The notes beneath the pieces are model-generated. The model saw nothing but the letters and a program-made list of their open reading frames with translations, did no database searches and was not told where the DNA came from. The position numbers were made by a program, and so were the translations under genes. A DNA stretch of 64,000 bases from Gallionella sp. GTDB lineage: Bacteria; Pseudomonadota; Gammaproteobacteria; Burkholderiales; Gallionellaceae. The stretch covers positions 124,001-188,000 of the forward strand of contig JAQTTY010000002.1 in NCBI GenBank assembly GCA_028710525.1, written 5' to 3'. Numbering within the stretch: position 1 is the stretch's first letter; every line of letters begins with the position of its first letter. Of the stretch, positions 19,694 to 28,628 are shown piece after piece.

Positions 19694-19758
19694 GTTGAGT
19701 TCTCGCTTTCTAAAAGGTAAAGTGCCGCACGATTTTTCAGCCGCGAATTTTACCCGAA

Positions 19759-20817
19759 ATGACCTCACCACGCTTTGCTGCTGTGCAATGGCTTTCATTT
19801 ATCGTGGTGCTGGGTGCGATCCTGTATCTGCTCAGCCCGATATTGACCCCGTTCGTTGCCGCCGCGATCCTCGCATACATCTGTAATCCATCAGTACAAC
19901 GACTGGTGCGCCTCAAGACGCCACCCACACTGGCAGTGCTGCTGGTGATGTTGGCGCTACTGGTGGCCAGCGTGTTGCTTGTCCTTATCCTGCTGCCGCT
20001 GTTGGAGAAGGAACTGGGCAATATGAGCGCGCGCTTGCCGCAATTCATCGATGCCCTGCGCCTCAAGCTGTTGCCACATTTACAGCAAATACTGGGTGTG
20101 ACACCGGCGTGGGATGGGGCATGGTTGAAGGATTTTGCTATGAGTCATTGGCAGAGTGCGGGCGGGATGGCGGGCAAGGTGTTGCCTTGGTTGAGCAATA
20201 GCGGCGGCTTCATCCTCGAACTATTCGCTAATTTGATTCTTATCCCAGTGGCGATGTTCTACCTGCTACGCGATTGGACGGTGTTAGTCGCACAGGTCGA
20301 TGAACTGATTCCGCGCCCTAGTTATGACAAGGTGCAAGAGATTGCGACCGAAATCGACGCAGTGCTGGCTGAGTTCTTGCGCGGTCAACTCTCCGTGATG
20401 GTGTTGATGAGCGTGTACTACGTCATTGTGTTGTGGTTGGTAGGCTTGGAGTTTGCTCTGCCTATCGGCATCGTCGCGGGCATGCTGGTGTTCGTGCCCT
20501 ATCTGGGCATGTTGGTGGGCTTGGCGCTCGCGACTTTAGCTGCGGTGATGCAATTCACGTCACTCTCCGATGTGGTTTGGGTGTGGGCGGTGTTCGCACT
20601 CGGGCAGGTATTGGAAGGCATGGTAGTCACACCGCGTCTGGTTGGCGAGCGCGTCGGCCTGCATCCGCTGGCTGTGATCTTCGCCCTGATGGCCTTCGGT
20701 CAATTGATGGGCTTCTTTGGTATCTTGTTAGCCCTACCTTTGTCCGCGATCCTGTTGGTCGGTTTGCGGCATGGCAAGTTATGGTATCTGTCTAGTTCTA
20801 TGTATCGCGCACCATGA
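19759..20817 (+). CDS. AI-2E family (PerM/TqsA-type) membrane protein
   Basis: This 352-residue protein has about eight membrane segments and the family landmarks [22 protein letters not shown] and [23 protein letters not shown]. The family is proposed to export autoinducer-2 or to act as ion or solute carriers. Being just upstream of hda is a widespread beta- and gamma-proteobacterial arrangement (perM-hda). Its stop overlaps the hda start by 4 bases. A second, more diverged family member lies at 54434-55672. Confidence 0.9.
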   Translation: MTSPRFAAVQWLSFIVVLGAILYLLSPILTPFVAAAILAYICNPSVQRLVRLKTPPTLAVLLVMLALLVASVLLVLILLPLLEKELGNMSARLPQFIDALRLKLLPHLQQILGVTPAWDGAWLKDFAMSHWQSAGGMAGKVLPWLSNSGGFILELFANLILIPVAMFYLLRDWTVLVAQVDELIPRPSYDKVQEIATEIDAVLAEFLRGQLSVMVLMSVYYVIVLWLVGLEFALPIGIVAGMLVFVPYLGMLVGLALATLAAVMQFTSLSDVVWVWAVFALGQVLEGMVVTPRLVGERVGLHPLAVIFALMAFGQLMGFFGILLALPLSAILLVGLRHGKLWYLSSSMYRAP

Positions 20818-21476
20818 GCCAACTTTTATTAGACATCACCCCAGATTGGTGGCCCACGTTGGATAACTTCGTGGTGGGCGACAATCAGGAGTTATTGGCT
20901 GGGCTCACCCAAGCGCTTAAGAGCAAAGGTAGCGAGCGCATGTTTTATGTGTGGGGCGAGCATGGCTGTGGCAAGAGTCATTTGCTGCAAGCCATCATCG
21001 GTGCGGCGCAGGCAGTGGAGTTGCGTGCGGTGTATGCCAAGCGCCACGTGCCCGACCTGTGCAGCGTGGTGGCGGTGGATGATGTGGAGCGGCTGGGTGA
21101 GCAAGCGCAAATCGACCTGTTCGATCTCTACAATCAGGTGCGCGACGCGGGTGGCATGTTGCTAGTGAGCGGCAAGGAAGCACCGCAGAATCTGATGTTG
21201 CGTAAAGATCTGCGCACTCGTTTAGGTTGGGGCTTGGTGTACCAGTTGCATGCATTGAGTGACGAAGAGAAATCACTCGCCTTAAAACAACACGCCAAAG
21301 ACAAAGGCTATCGTTTGCCCAAAGAAGTCATACAGTATCTGCTGCGCCACGGACGCCGCGACCTACCCAGTCTGATGAAAGTGTTAGACGAGTTGGACAC
21401 CTACTCACTCAGCCTGCATCGCACGCCCTCGGTACCGCTATTAAAACAAATCATGCAACCCGAATTGGAACTCTGA
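20814..21476 (+). CDS. hda: DnaA regulatory inactivator Hda
   Basis: Hda binds the sliding clamp and stimulates ATP hydrolysis by DnaA, limiting re-initiation. The N-terminal clamp-binding motif is QLLLDI at residues 3-8. Walker A is GEHGCGKSHLL, Walker B VVAVDDVE, and sensor 2 lies in HGRRDLPSLMKVLDELD. The 220 residues match DnaA domain III without the DNA-binding domain. The gene is coupled to the carrier before it and to the HAD gene after it (TGATG). Confidence 0.94.
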   Translation: MSQLLLDITPDWWPTLDNFVVGDNQELLAGLTQALKSKGSERMFYVWGEHGCGKSHLLQAIIGAAQAVELRAVYAKRHVPDLCSVVAVDDVERLGEQAQIDLFDLYNQVRDAGGMLLVSGKEAPQNLMLRKDLRTRLGWGLVYQLHALSDEEKSLALKQHAKDKGYRLPKEVIQYLLRHGRRDLPSLMKVLDELDTYSLSLHRTPSVPLLKQIMQPELEL

Positions 21477-22138
21477 TGAAACTAGCCTTATTCGATCTAG
21501 ACAACACCCTGCTTAACGGCGACAGCGATTTTGAATGGTCACAATTTCTCATCCGTATTGGGGTGCTTGATGCCGAGTTGTTCGAGGCGCAGAACCTGAG
21601 ATTTTATGAACAATACAAGGCGGGGACATTAGACATACACGAGTTCCTCGATTTCCAACTCAAGCCTTTATCGCGGCATCCGCGCAGTACCTTGGACACT
21701 TGGCATGAGCAGTTCATGCGCGACAGCGTCATGCCGATGGTCACCGTGCCTTCTCGTGCGCTGGTCGCTCAACATCTGGCGGCTGGCGATGTGTGCGTCA
21801 TCATCACCGCCACCAATAGCTTCGTCACCGCCCCTATCGCACGTGAGTTTGGTATCGAACATCTGATTGCGACCGAGCCGGAACATAACGGCGGTGAATT
21901 TACCGGTCGTGTGGCGGGTGTGCCGAGTTTCAAGGAAGGCAAGATCACTCGTCTGAACCAATGGCTAGCTGCGCGTGGCTGGACACTAGATAGCTTCCAA
22001 GACACCACTTTCTACAGCGACTCACTCAATGACTTGCCCTTGCTCAAAATCGTGCGCCATCCGGTGGCGGCTAACCCTGATGACACCTTGCGGTCACATG
22101 CAGAAAAGTTTGGCTGGCCTATCGTGAATTTGAGATAG
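21476..22138 (+). CDS. HAD-superfamily (SerB-like, subfamily IB) hydrolase
   Basis: This 220-residue haloacid-dehalogenase phosphatase has nucleophile D7 and general acid D9 in LFDLDNTLL. Motif II is IITATNSF, the motif III lysine lies in FKEGK, and motif IV is YSDSLNDLPLL. The helical cap between motifs I and II makes it subfamily IB, close to phosphoserine phosphatase-like proteins found beside hda in beta-proteobacteria. Its substrate cannot be read from sequence. It overlaps the hda stop by one base. Confidence 0.9.
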   Translation: MKLALFDLDNTLLNGDSDFEWSQFLIRIGVLDAELFEAQNLRFYEQYKAGTLDIHEFLDFQLKPLSRHPRSTLDTWHEQFMRDSVMPMVTVPSRALVAQHLAAGDVCVIITATNSFVTAPIAREFGIEHLIATEPEHNGGEFTGRVAGVPSFKEGKITRLNQWLAARGWTLDSFQDTTFYSDSLNDLPLLKIVRHPVAANPDDTLRSHAEKFGWPIVNLR

Positions 22139-22481
22139 TCCAGAATCAGCCCGGATTAGGCTGACTTTCAGAAATACTGGCCTCGATTTTGTGGCGCTCT
22201 AAAGCAGACGGTGGCGACAGGCTGTACTTTAACCCATTGCTGACTGTGACGAGAGGCCGCTATCGGGCGGCCTATTTTCAAAGCAGACCGTCTCTTCTCG
22301 AGACATAAGAGACAGATGATTCGTTAATTGCGCTACCCGAAAGCAGACTATCAATACGTAACAGAATTTACTGCGGCACCTCGCAATACAAGACGTAGTC
22401 ATCAGCATCAGAGCATCTTGATCTTATCGTAATTGTCATCGGTTACTCACTGTCAGACAACGTCAGCCTTTTAACTGGGCA
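22139..22481. other. Gene-free stretch with hairpins and a spaced AAAGCAGAC motif
   Basis: No convincing gene was seen in these 343 bases. The 9-mer AAAGCAGAC occurs at 22201-22209, 22280-22288 and 22340-22348. A small hairpin TCAGCC/GGCTGA lies at 22146-22164, and a stronger one is listed separately. The texture suggests decayed repetitive DNA rather than a regulatory region. Confidence 0.5.
22254..22273 (+). terminator. G/C-rich hairpin in the hda-operon trailer
   Basis: AGGCCGC and GCGGCCT form a 7-bp stem with a 6-base loop, followed by ATTTTC. It could end the forward AI-2E-hda-HAD transcript, but it lies 116 bases after the last stop. Confidence 0.45.
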
Positions 22482-23015
22482 TTATTCCTTGGCTTCAGCG
22501 GATTTTGCACCATGATGATGACTGCCAGCAATGCGATCCATTAGTGCGAACATCACGCCCGAGAACACAAGAGTAAGATGGATAATCACCACCCACTTCA
22601 GTTCATGGTCGGTGGCATTCTTGATGTTGACAAAATACTTCAGTAGTTCGATACCCGAAATGGCAACGATGGAGCCTATCAACTTGAGCTTTAAGTCGCT
22701 GAAACTGACATGCCCCATCCATTCAGGACGGTCTTCATTGTCTCCGGTGTCGATCTTAGAGATAAAGTTTTCATAGCCAGCAAAAATAATGATTAGCAAC
22801 AAATTTGCTACCAGCGTTATATCCACCAAGGTCAGGATGGCGATCATGGCATCGCCGCTGCTACCTTCAAATACGATAGGCAAAGCTGCGAGGAATGATT
22901 TAAAAAATTTCACCAGTAGCAGGCCAATGCCTAATATCAGGCCTAAATAAAAGGGCGCCAACAGCCAACGGCTGTTGAATATGAATATTTCGAGTCCGTG
23001 TTCGATGCGTTTCAT
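22482..23015 (-). CDS. UPF0114 (YqhA-type) membrane protein
   Basis: This 177-residue protein has four membrane segments. The start MKRIEHGLEIFIFNSRWLLAP and the loop ENFISKIDTGDNEDRPEWMG are hallmarks of the YqhA/UPF0114 family, whose role is not established. The C-terminus is histidine-rich (GSHHHGAKS). It is the last gene of a reverse cluster with a small membrane peptide, terC and htpX, which suggests a membrane-stress or metal-related role. Confidence 0.87.
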   Translation of the reverse strand: MKRIEHGLEIFIFNSRWLLAPFYLGLILGIGLLLVKFFKSFLAALPIVFEGSSGDAMIAILTLVDITLVANLLLIIIFAGYENFISKIDTGDNEDRPEWMGHVSFSDLKLKLIGSIVAISGIELLKYFVNIKNATDHELKWVVIIHLTLVFSGVMFALMDRIAGSHHHGAKSAEAKE

Positions 23016-23073
23016 GAATTTCCTTTGGATTGATCTGACTAATTATGCGCTGCGTGGAGCCCAATTACTCATG

Positions 23074-23184
23074 TCACCGACTCATTTGGATAAGCAGGGC
23101 GATTAGAGCGAGACCCGTCAAGCCCATGGTGAGCCTGAAGCCGAGTTGGCGAATGGGTAATGCTTTAGCTGTGTTGTTTTTCAT
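23074..23184 (-). CDS. 36-residue single-span membrane peptide
   Basis: This short ORF between yqhA and terC starts with ATG at 23182-23184, preceded by GGAG at six bases. It encodes a basic N-terminus (MKNNTAKALPIRQLGFR), one hydrophobic span (LTMGLTGLALIALLI) and a QMSR end, so it would sit in the inner membrane with its N-terminus inside. No family is recognised. The good ribosome site, the classic small-membrane-protein layout and its position within a same-strand cluster support it being real. Confidence 0.6.
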   Translation of the reverse strand: MKNNTAKALPIRQLGFRLTMGLTGLALIALLIQMSR

Positions 23185-23238
23185 TAAATGCTCCGAGCTT
23201 GTTCGTAAAAAAACAGTTTTCGTTCAGCTGCAGCATCA

Positions 23239-24201
23239 TCACAGACTCTCTTTACGTGTGGCGATCAAGCTGGCGACTACACTCGCGCTGATTAGTACCG
23301 CGACAATAGCAAGCGAGGCTGCCACCGGCACGTGATACCAGGGTGCTACTAGCATCTTGGCGCCGATAAAGGTGAGCACCATGGCTAGGCCATATTTCAG
23401 GAGATGGAAGCGATCAGCAACGTCTGCAAGCAGGAAGTACAGTGCACGCAATCCCATAATGGCAAAAATATTTGAGGTGAAGACTATAAATGGATCAGTG
23501 GTGATGGCAAAGATAGCTGGGATGGAGTCAAGCGCAAACACCAAGTCAGAGACCTCGATCAGAATAAGCACGAGAAATAACGGAGTGAAATAGAACACAC
23601 CGTTTTTCAACACAGTGAATTTTTCGCCATGATGTTCGTCCGAAATACGCAAATGTCTGCGAGCAAATTTCAGCACTGGGTTCTTCTCCATGTCTGGCGT
23701 TTTTTCTGCCATCACCAGCATGCGTATACCGGTCACGATCAAGAATGCGCCGAACATATACAGTACCCAGGAAAATTCGCGTACCAGCCATGCTCCGGCC
23801 AAAATCATGATTGCGCGCAGCATGATTGCGCCCAGCACGCCATAGATCAGCACGCGGCGCTGGTATTCGGCTGGGACATGAAAAGATGAGAAAATCAGCA
23901 GGAAGATGAAAACATTGTCTACCGACAGTGACTTCTCAATCAGATATCCAGTGAGAAACTCCAGTGCTTTGCGGTCCGCAATTTCCTGGCCAACCGTGCC
24001 GCTCAAATACCACCACAGGCCGGCATTGAACAACAGCGCCATGCTCACCCACACTAACGACCAACTGGCCGCTTCCTTGATACTGACTTTGTGTGCCTTG
24101 CTGCCGCCGAACACGAACAGATCAAGCGCCAGCATTACAAGCACGAAAGCAATGAATGCTCCCCACATCCAGGGTTCGCCAATAGAAATTGCAGAATTCA
24201 T
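23239..24201 (-). CDS. TerC/Alx-family membrane protein, probable manganese exporter
   Basis: This 320-residue protein has about nine membrane segments and both acidic family motifs, EKSLSVDNVFIFLLIF and EVSDLVFALDSIPAIFAI. Members such as Alx and MeeF-like proteins have been linked to manganese efflux and to metallation of exported proteins. It lies 25 bases after htpX on the same strand. I saw no yybP-ykoY-type leader in front of it. Metal specificity is inferred from the family only. Confidence 0.9.
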   Translation of the reverse strand: MNSAISIGEPWMWGAFIAFVLVMLALDLFVFGGSKAHKVSIKEAASWSLVWVSMALLFNAGLWWYLSGTVGQEIADRKALEFLTGYLIEKSLSVDNVFIFLLIFSSFHVPAEYQRRVLIYGVLGAIMLRAIMILAGAWLVREFSWVLYMFGAFLIVTGIRMLVMAEKTPDMEKNPVLKFARRHLRISDEHHGEKFTVLKNGVFYFTPLFLVLILIEVSDLVFALDSIPAIFAITTDPFIVFTSNIFAIMGLRALYFLLADVADRFHLLKYGLAMVLTFIGAKMLVAPWYHVPVAASLAIVAVLISASVVASLIATRKESL

Positions 24202-24226
24202 ATATTGTTCCTTGTGATTATCATAT

Positions 24227-25102
24227 TCACTCTGCCGCTTTCAATGCAGCGATACGCTCTTCCAGTGGCGGATGGGTCATAAACAGGCGCTTGATGCCCG
24301 CTCCCCCCCCGCCAGCAATTCCGAAAGCCGCCATTTTTTCCGGCAGAGGTGCTGCATGCTGCATGTTTAGTCGTTCCAGTGCCGCAATCATATTTTCCTT
24401 TCCGGCCAGATGGGCACCGCCGTAGTCGGCACGAAACTCTCGCTTGCGCGAGAACCACATGACGATCATCGAAGCAAGAATACCCAGCACCATTTCAGCA
24501 ATGATCATAGTGACGAAAAATGCCGGGCCTGTGCCGCGCTCGGTTTTGAACACCACCTTGTCCACCAGATAACCAATGACGCGCGACAGGAACATGACGA
24601 AGGTATTAACCACCCCTTGAATCAGGGCCAAAGTAACCATGTCACCGTTGGCAATGTGGGCGATTTCATGCCCCAGCACTGCCTCTGCTTCTTTGCGCGT
24701 CATCTGTTGCAACAGACCACTAGAAACCGCAACCAATGAGCTGTTTTTGCTCATACCGGTGGCAAAAGCGTTAACGTCTTGTGATTCAAAAATTCCGACT
24801 TCAGGCATTTTTATATACGCCTTTTCCGAATATTTGCGCACGGTATCCATCAACCAGAGCTCGGTTGAACTTGATGGTTCATCGATCACCCGCACGCCCA
24901 TTGTTTTTTTTGCCATCCATTTGGAAATAGCCAGCGAGATAAATGAACCGCCAAAACCCATCACCGCTGCAAAAATCAACAACGAAGTGAGATTCAGACC
25001 ATTCTCGTTGAGATAGGGCTCCACGCCCAGAAGGCGCATGGTGACCGATAGCACCATTACAATTGCGAGATTGGTAGCGAGAAAAAGTAATATGCGTTTC
25101 AT
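24227..25102 (-). CDS. htpX: Membrane zinc metalloprotease HtpX
   Basis: HtpX degrades misfolded inner-membrane proteins. The zinc motif is H145EIAH149 with a downstream glutamate in [14 protein letters not shown]. Two N-terminal membrane segments and a second hydrophobic pair after the zinc site match the family. The start is ATG at 25100-25102 with AGGAG in front, giving 291 residues; 32 further codons of open frame upstream are not HtpX-like. A run of eight G on the coding strand encodes part of a glycine stretch (GGGGAG), a possible slippage point. It heads the terC-yqhA cluster. Confidence 0.95.
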   Translation of the reverse strand: MKRILLFLATNLAIVMVLSVTMRLLGVEPYLNENGLNLTSLLIFAAVMGFGGSFISLAISKWMAKKTMGVRVIDEPSSSTELWLMDTVRKYSEKAYIKMPEVGIFESQDVNAFATGMSKNSSLVAVSSGLLQQMTRKEAEAVLGHEIAHIANGDMVTLALIQGVVNTFVMFLSRVIGYLVDKVVFKTERGTGPAFFVTMIIAEMVLGILASMIVMWFSRKREFRADYGGAHLAGKENMIAALERLNMQHAAPLPEKMAAFGIAGGGGAGIKRLFMTHPPLEERIAALKAAE

Positions 25103-25292
25103 GATAAGCGCGCTCCTTTTGTATCTGAAATATTTGCAACTGTGAATGGTACTGCCCATGAAAATCTCTAACAATTCGAATATACTGGCGCGACGCATCG
25201 AAAAATTCGATTAATTTGTTTACCTCCCTCAACTTACGCTGTCAGCAAACAATTGGCGCTGCATGCTGCAACTTGTTTTGAAGGACATCATC

Positions 25293-26207
25293 ATGGCAAC
25301 ACTAAATTTCAAACATCTACGTTATTTCTGGATCGTAGCTAAGACTGGCAGCATTGCACGTGCTGCCGAACAATTGCATCTGGCACCGCATTCAATCAGT
25401 GGACAACTTAAAGAATTCGAAGGAACGCTGGGGGTTGATTTGTTTCGCCGTGTAGGCCGCAACCTGGAGTTGACAGACGCGGGGCGGCGCATCCTTACTT
25501 ATGCCGAGGACATCTTCAATATTGGCGCCGAACTGCTCGATGTATTGAATGAGCAAAAAGAGAAGAAAGCGATGCCGTTCCGGGTCGGCATCGCCGATTC
25601 AGTATCCAAGGCAGTTGCATATAAGCTTGTGGAACCGGCACTCCAACTGGAGGAGCCGGTGCGCCTGATTTGCCGTGAGGGTCGTCTGTCATCTTTATTG
25701 GCGGAGTTGGCGATACATCGGCTCGACATGATTATTACCGACCGGCCTATGCCTACCCATTTGAACGTTCGGGGCTATAACCATTTGCTCGGCGAGAGCG
25801 GGTTATCAGTTTTCTGCACACACGGCTTGGCGGAGGAGCTGTCTGGCAATTTTCCGTCCTCAATTAATAAAGCTCCATTTCTGCTTCCAGGTGAAGATGT
25901 TGTCATCCGTACCAAGTTGCTGCAATGGTTTGAAGCAAACGATCTGCGACCCCGTGTCATAGGAGAGTTTGACGATAGCGCCCTGATAAAGGCCTTTGGG
26001 CAAGCAGGTGCAGGGCTATTTGTGGCTCCGACCGCAATCGCCAAGCATGTTTGTGCACAATACAAAGTCAAGGAAATCGGCCACATCGATTCCGTCGTCG
26101 AACAAATCTATGCCATTACAACCGAGCGCAGGATTACACATCCCGCGATAGTTGCTATAAGCAAGGCTGCACATGAAGATGTTTTTTCCAGAGCAAGTAT
26201 TGATTAA
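25293..26207 (+). CDS. LysR-family regulator, NhaR-like
   Basis: This 304-residue regulator has an N-terminal winged helix (NFKHLRYFWIVAKTGSIARAAEQLHLAP) and a periplasmic-binding-fold effector domain. The sequence is closest in style to NhaR, which responds to sodium/pH stress and, in enteric bacteria, also controls osmC. The start is ATG at 25293 with AAGGA before it; the earlier TTG adds ten implausible residues. It is divergent from htpX across about 190 bases, so the htpX-terC-yqhA cluster is its likely target. Confidence 0.88.
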   Translation: MATLNFKHLRYFWIVAKTGSIARAAEQLHLAPHSISGQLKEFEGTLGVDLFRRVGRNLELTDAGRRILTYAEDIFNIGAELLDVLNEQKEKKAMPFRVGIADSVSKAVAYKLVEPALQLEEPVRLICREGRLSSLLAELAIHRLDMIITDRPMPTHLNVRGYNHLLGESGLSVFCTHGLAEELSGNFPSSINKAPFLLPGEDVVIRTKLLQWFEANDLRPRVIGEFDDSALIKAFGQAGAGLFVAPTAIAKHVCAQYKVKEIGHIDSVVEQIYAITTERRITHPAIVAISKAAHEDVFSRASID

Positions 26208-26733
26208 CAATATTTATCATGAAATTTTTGATACAGCAAAACTGCGCTACTTAATCAGCGAATGCTTGGTTCGTTTTCAGAGAATACTTTGATGGGTGCA
26301 ACTGCCTGCCCTAAAGCTGCCAGTCGTCATGGACCGGTTTGTCAACGCTACCGACAGTGTTGAAGGTCAGCTTTCGGGCATCGAGTTTTCAACCTCGACT
26401 GTCGCTTCTGGCCGAATGCCGAAGTCTACCGATGATTTCTTATCGCCGCAAAGCGGTCATACTAAGAAAGGCTAGGGTTTTGCCGAAAATGAAAATACTC
26501 CTCGCAAAAGCTTATTTGAAAAGTGCATCCGTGAGATTCAAAAATAGATGCGCGCTAAACAGTCTTAGCCTTTAGAATGCCCACTCGTTGTAAGTAGTTT
26601 GTTTCTTCGCATCATGGCGCGAAACTTTTCACTACTGGCTTTACCTTTCAATTAGTCACAAATTTTATTGTTTGAATTTGCTGGATGCAGTGTTGCGTCT
26701 GCAATTTTGTCATCAATCTTTAGAGGGATCGCT
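26208..26733. other. Gene-free stretch of about 525 bases
   Basis: No ORF here has a credible start, composition or family. A 78-codon open frame at 26339-26575 lacks a ribosome site and looks random. The segment 26300-26475 contains scattered AAAGC-type words resembling the decayed texture at 22139-22481. The promoter of the following signalling operon should be in the last 100-150 bases, but I cannot point to convincing -35/-10 boxes. Confidence 0.5.
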
Positions 26734-27294
26734 ATGCGTGATGCACTAGCTGAGACTGGCAATGTCGCACCTCGACGCGAGGCAGCGGTTGAGCTGAGCG
26801 TGGATAGAGACAACGTCATCGTGCGGGTCAACACTGCATGGGATGAGTTTGCGCAAGACAACGACGGTGCGCATTTGCGGCAGGGTTCGGTGTTGGGTTT
26901 TAATTTATTGGATGCCATCAGCGGTCGTGTGAGTAAAAATTTTACCTTGGCCGTATTGGCGTTGGCGCGTCATCGCGAGGGCGATGTGGTATTCGACTAT
27001 CGCTGTGATTCGCCACGCTTGCGTCGCTTCATGCGTGCGCATGTGAGTGCTGACAGTAGCGGAGCCGTGCATTATTCGCACGAGCATTTGTACAGCGAAA
27101 CATTCCCGCATATGGTCGCATTTAGAACTGCCACCCAACGTGGGCGCGATACATTAATGCGATGCAGCATTTGCAATCATGTTCGGCAGGCAGGGCTGTG
27201 GCGCACACCGGAGAGTTGCGATACGTGTGTTCTGAATGAAGTGATCTATGGCGTGTGTCCGAGTTGTGAGCAGATGCTTAAGGAGTGCTCATGA
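26734..27294 (+). CDS. PAS-like sensory protein with C-terminal zinc-ribbon cysteines
   Basis: This 186-residue cytoplasmic protein uses the ATG at 26734, with AGGG in front, as its likely start. The N-terminal part reads like a PAS fold (SVDRDNVIVRVNTAWDEFA, then GFNLLDAISG). The C-terminal 45 residues hold three CxxC pairs (C144/C147, C162/C165, C175/C178), suggesting a zinc ribbon or rubredoxin-like knuckle. It opens a tightly coupled operon with a cyclase, a small protein and a BLUF sensor, and its stop overlaps the next ATG (ATGA). I infer a signalling adaptor. No exact family is recognised. Confidence 0.65.
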   Translation: MRDALAETGNVAPRREAAVELSVDRDNVIVRVNTAWDEFAQDNDGAHLRQGSVLGFNLLDAISGRVSKNFTLAVLALARHREGDVVFDYRCDSPRLRRFMRAHVSADSSGAVHYSHEHLYSETFPHMVAFRTATQRGRDTLMRCSICNHVRQAGLWRTPESCDTCVLNEVIYGVCPSCEQMLKECS

Positions 27295-28322
27295 CGAGCG
27301 TGCCGCCAGTGGATCTGCTAATCGTCGATAGCGGAGCATACACACGCTCGCTGCTCTTGGAGCGCTTGTCACAGATGGCAGATTGCACACTGCATGTGCA
27401 TGACTCTTGGACAGACATTCAACTTGCCGCGATGCAAGGAAATAGCTGCGTGTTGGTACTGAATCATCACGTGAACGATGCGCCGCCATTCGAGTTTCTG
27501 CAGCAAGTCAAAAAGGTATTGCCGCAAAGTTTGGTCGTGGTCATCAGCAGCCCTGGCGCACCGCATCGCGCACTCGAGTTATGCAATAAAGATCAGGCTT
27601 GCATCGATATGATTTTTGATAAGCCCATCGATCTGGAGCATTTGGGCGGATATTTGAGTGAGCGCATCACGCTGTTGCGCCAACAACAATTACTGAATCA
27701 GGAACATTTGGATCTGCTGCGTTTTTTGCCTACCGCCGCATTGCGACGAATATTTTCACAGCCAGTACCAGGCAAGGCCGAGCTGTTTGATATGACGGTG
27801 ATGTTCACGGATATTCGTGACTCTACTCAGTTAATCGTGCAAGAAAGCGCCCGCAACTATTTCGCCAAGCTTAATCGTGTGCTGGCCAGCCAAGCCAGAC
27901 TTATCAGGCTATACGAAGGTATGGTGGTAAAAACTACGGGCGATGGTTTGTTGGCAGTTTTTGAAGGTGGCGCGCGCTGTCATATGGCCTTGAAATGCGC
28001 CAGTGCGATCCAGAGTTCGATCGAGGCGCGGAGCACGCCTGTGGGCATAGGTCTGAGTGATGGCTTGGTGCTTACTGGAATATTGGGTACGACTGAACAC
28101 CTACATTTTGACGTGATCGGTGCGCATGTTCATCTGGCGGCGCGCTTGTGTAGCAAAGCGGCGGCAGGAGAAATTCTGGCAACACGCGATGTCTCCAGCA
28201 AAGCACGTTTTGAGTTCGACTCACAACCCCTGCAGGACTCGATAGTAGTGCGCGGCTTCGATGCTGCCGTGCCCTGCATCCATATAAAAAAATTAAGGAA
28301 CACTTATGAAAAGTCAATTTAG
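27291..28322 (+). CDS. Class III nucleotide cyclase with degenerate receiver domain
   Basis: The protein has 343 residues from the ATG at 27291 (AGGAG five bases before). Residues 1-130 resemble a receiver domain, but the phosphoacceptor position is N58 (VLVLN), so it is unlikely to be phosphorylated. Residues 165-330 are a class III cyclase domain: metal aspartates D174 (MFTDIRDST) and D218 (KTTGDGLLAVF) and the base-contacting K214 are present. In the usual D-x-V-N-x-x-A-R segment it reads GAHVHLAARL, so the transition-state asparagine is H281 and the partner aspartate is lost. R285 is kept. Product could be cAMP, cGMP or none. Confidence 0.82.
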   Translation: MTSVPPVDLLIVDSGAYTRSLLLERLSQMADCTLHVHDSWTDIQLAAMQGNSCVLVLNHHVNDAPPFEFLQQVKKVLPQSLVVVISSPGAPHRALELCNKDQACIDMIFDKPIDLEHLGGYLSERITLLRQQQLLNQEHLDLLRFLPTAALRRIFSQPVPGKAELFDMTVMFTDIRDSTQLIVQESARNYFAKLNRVLASQARLIRLYEGMVVKTTGDGLLAVFEGGARCHMALKCASAIQSSIEARSTPVGIGLSDGLVLTGILGTTEHLHFDVIGAHVHLAARLCSKAAAGEILATRDVSSKARFEFDSQPLQDSIVVRGFDAAVPCIHIKKLRNTYEKSI

Positions 28323-28611
28323 CGATCAACAGCTCAGCCATATCATTGATCAGTCTTTGATCTATCAATGCGCTTGTCCTGCGCAGGTCGCAAAACATTT
28401 GATCGGTCTGCGCGACTTATACGAGTACCAACAAAATTGCATCAATCAAACCGCAACCGATAAGGCGGTGCATCAGCGTATCGCCACGGATGCACGGCGT
28501 GCTCATGACGCGCTGGAGGAGTGTTTGCGCGAAGTATTGTTGATCGAGCAATGGGATATGGAAACGCTCGCCATGCCCGCCAGTCTGCAGAAGACCCCAC
28601 GCAGTTTTTAA
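28306..28611 (+). CDS. Small helical protein in the BLUF/cyclase operon
   Basis: This 101-residue protein is of unknown family. It starts inside the last codons of the cyclase gene (17-base overlap) behind an AAGGA ribosome site, so translation is coupled. The composition is helical and mildly acidic, with a CACPAQVAKHLIGLRDLYEYQ segment carrying two cysteines at the start of a helix. It has no signal peptide or membrane span. Its constant spacing between cyclase and BLUF genes suggests a partner or adaptor of one of them. Confidence 0.65.
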   Translation: MKSQFSDQQLSHIIDQSLIYQCACPAQVAKHLIGLRDLYEYQQNCINQTATDKAVHQRIATDARRAHDALEECLREVLLIEQWDMETLAMPASLQKTPRSF

Positions 28612-28628
28612 TTTTTAAGGAGAGTTAA

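Noticed and set aside
23045..23335. 96-codon plus-strand open frame overlapping terC
   Set aside because: No ribosome site, unlikely composition, and antisense to the terC end and to the better supported 36-residue peptide.
26339..26575. 78-codon open frame in the 26.2-26.7 kb gap
   Set aside because: No ribosome site, basic random-looking composition and no recognisable domain.
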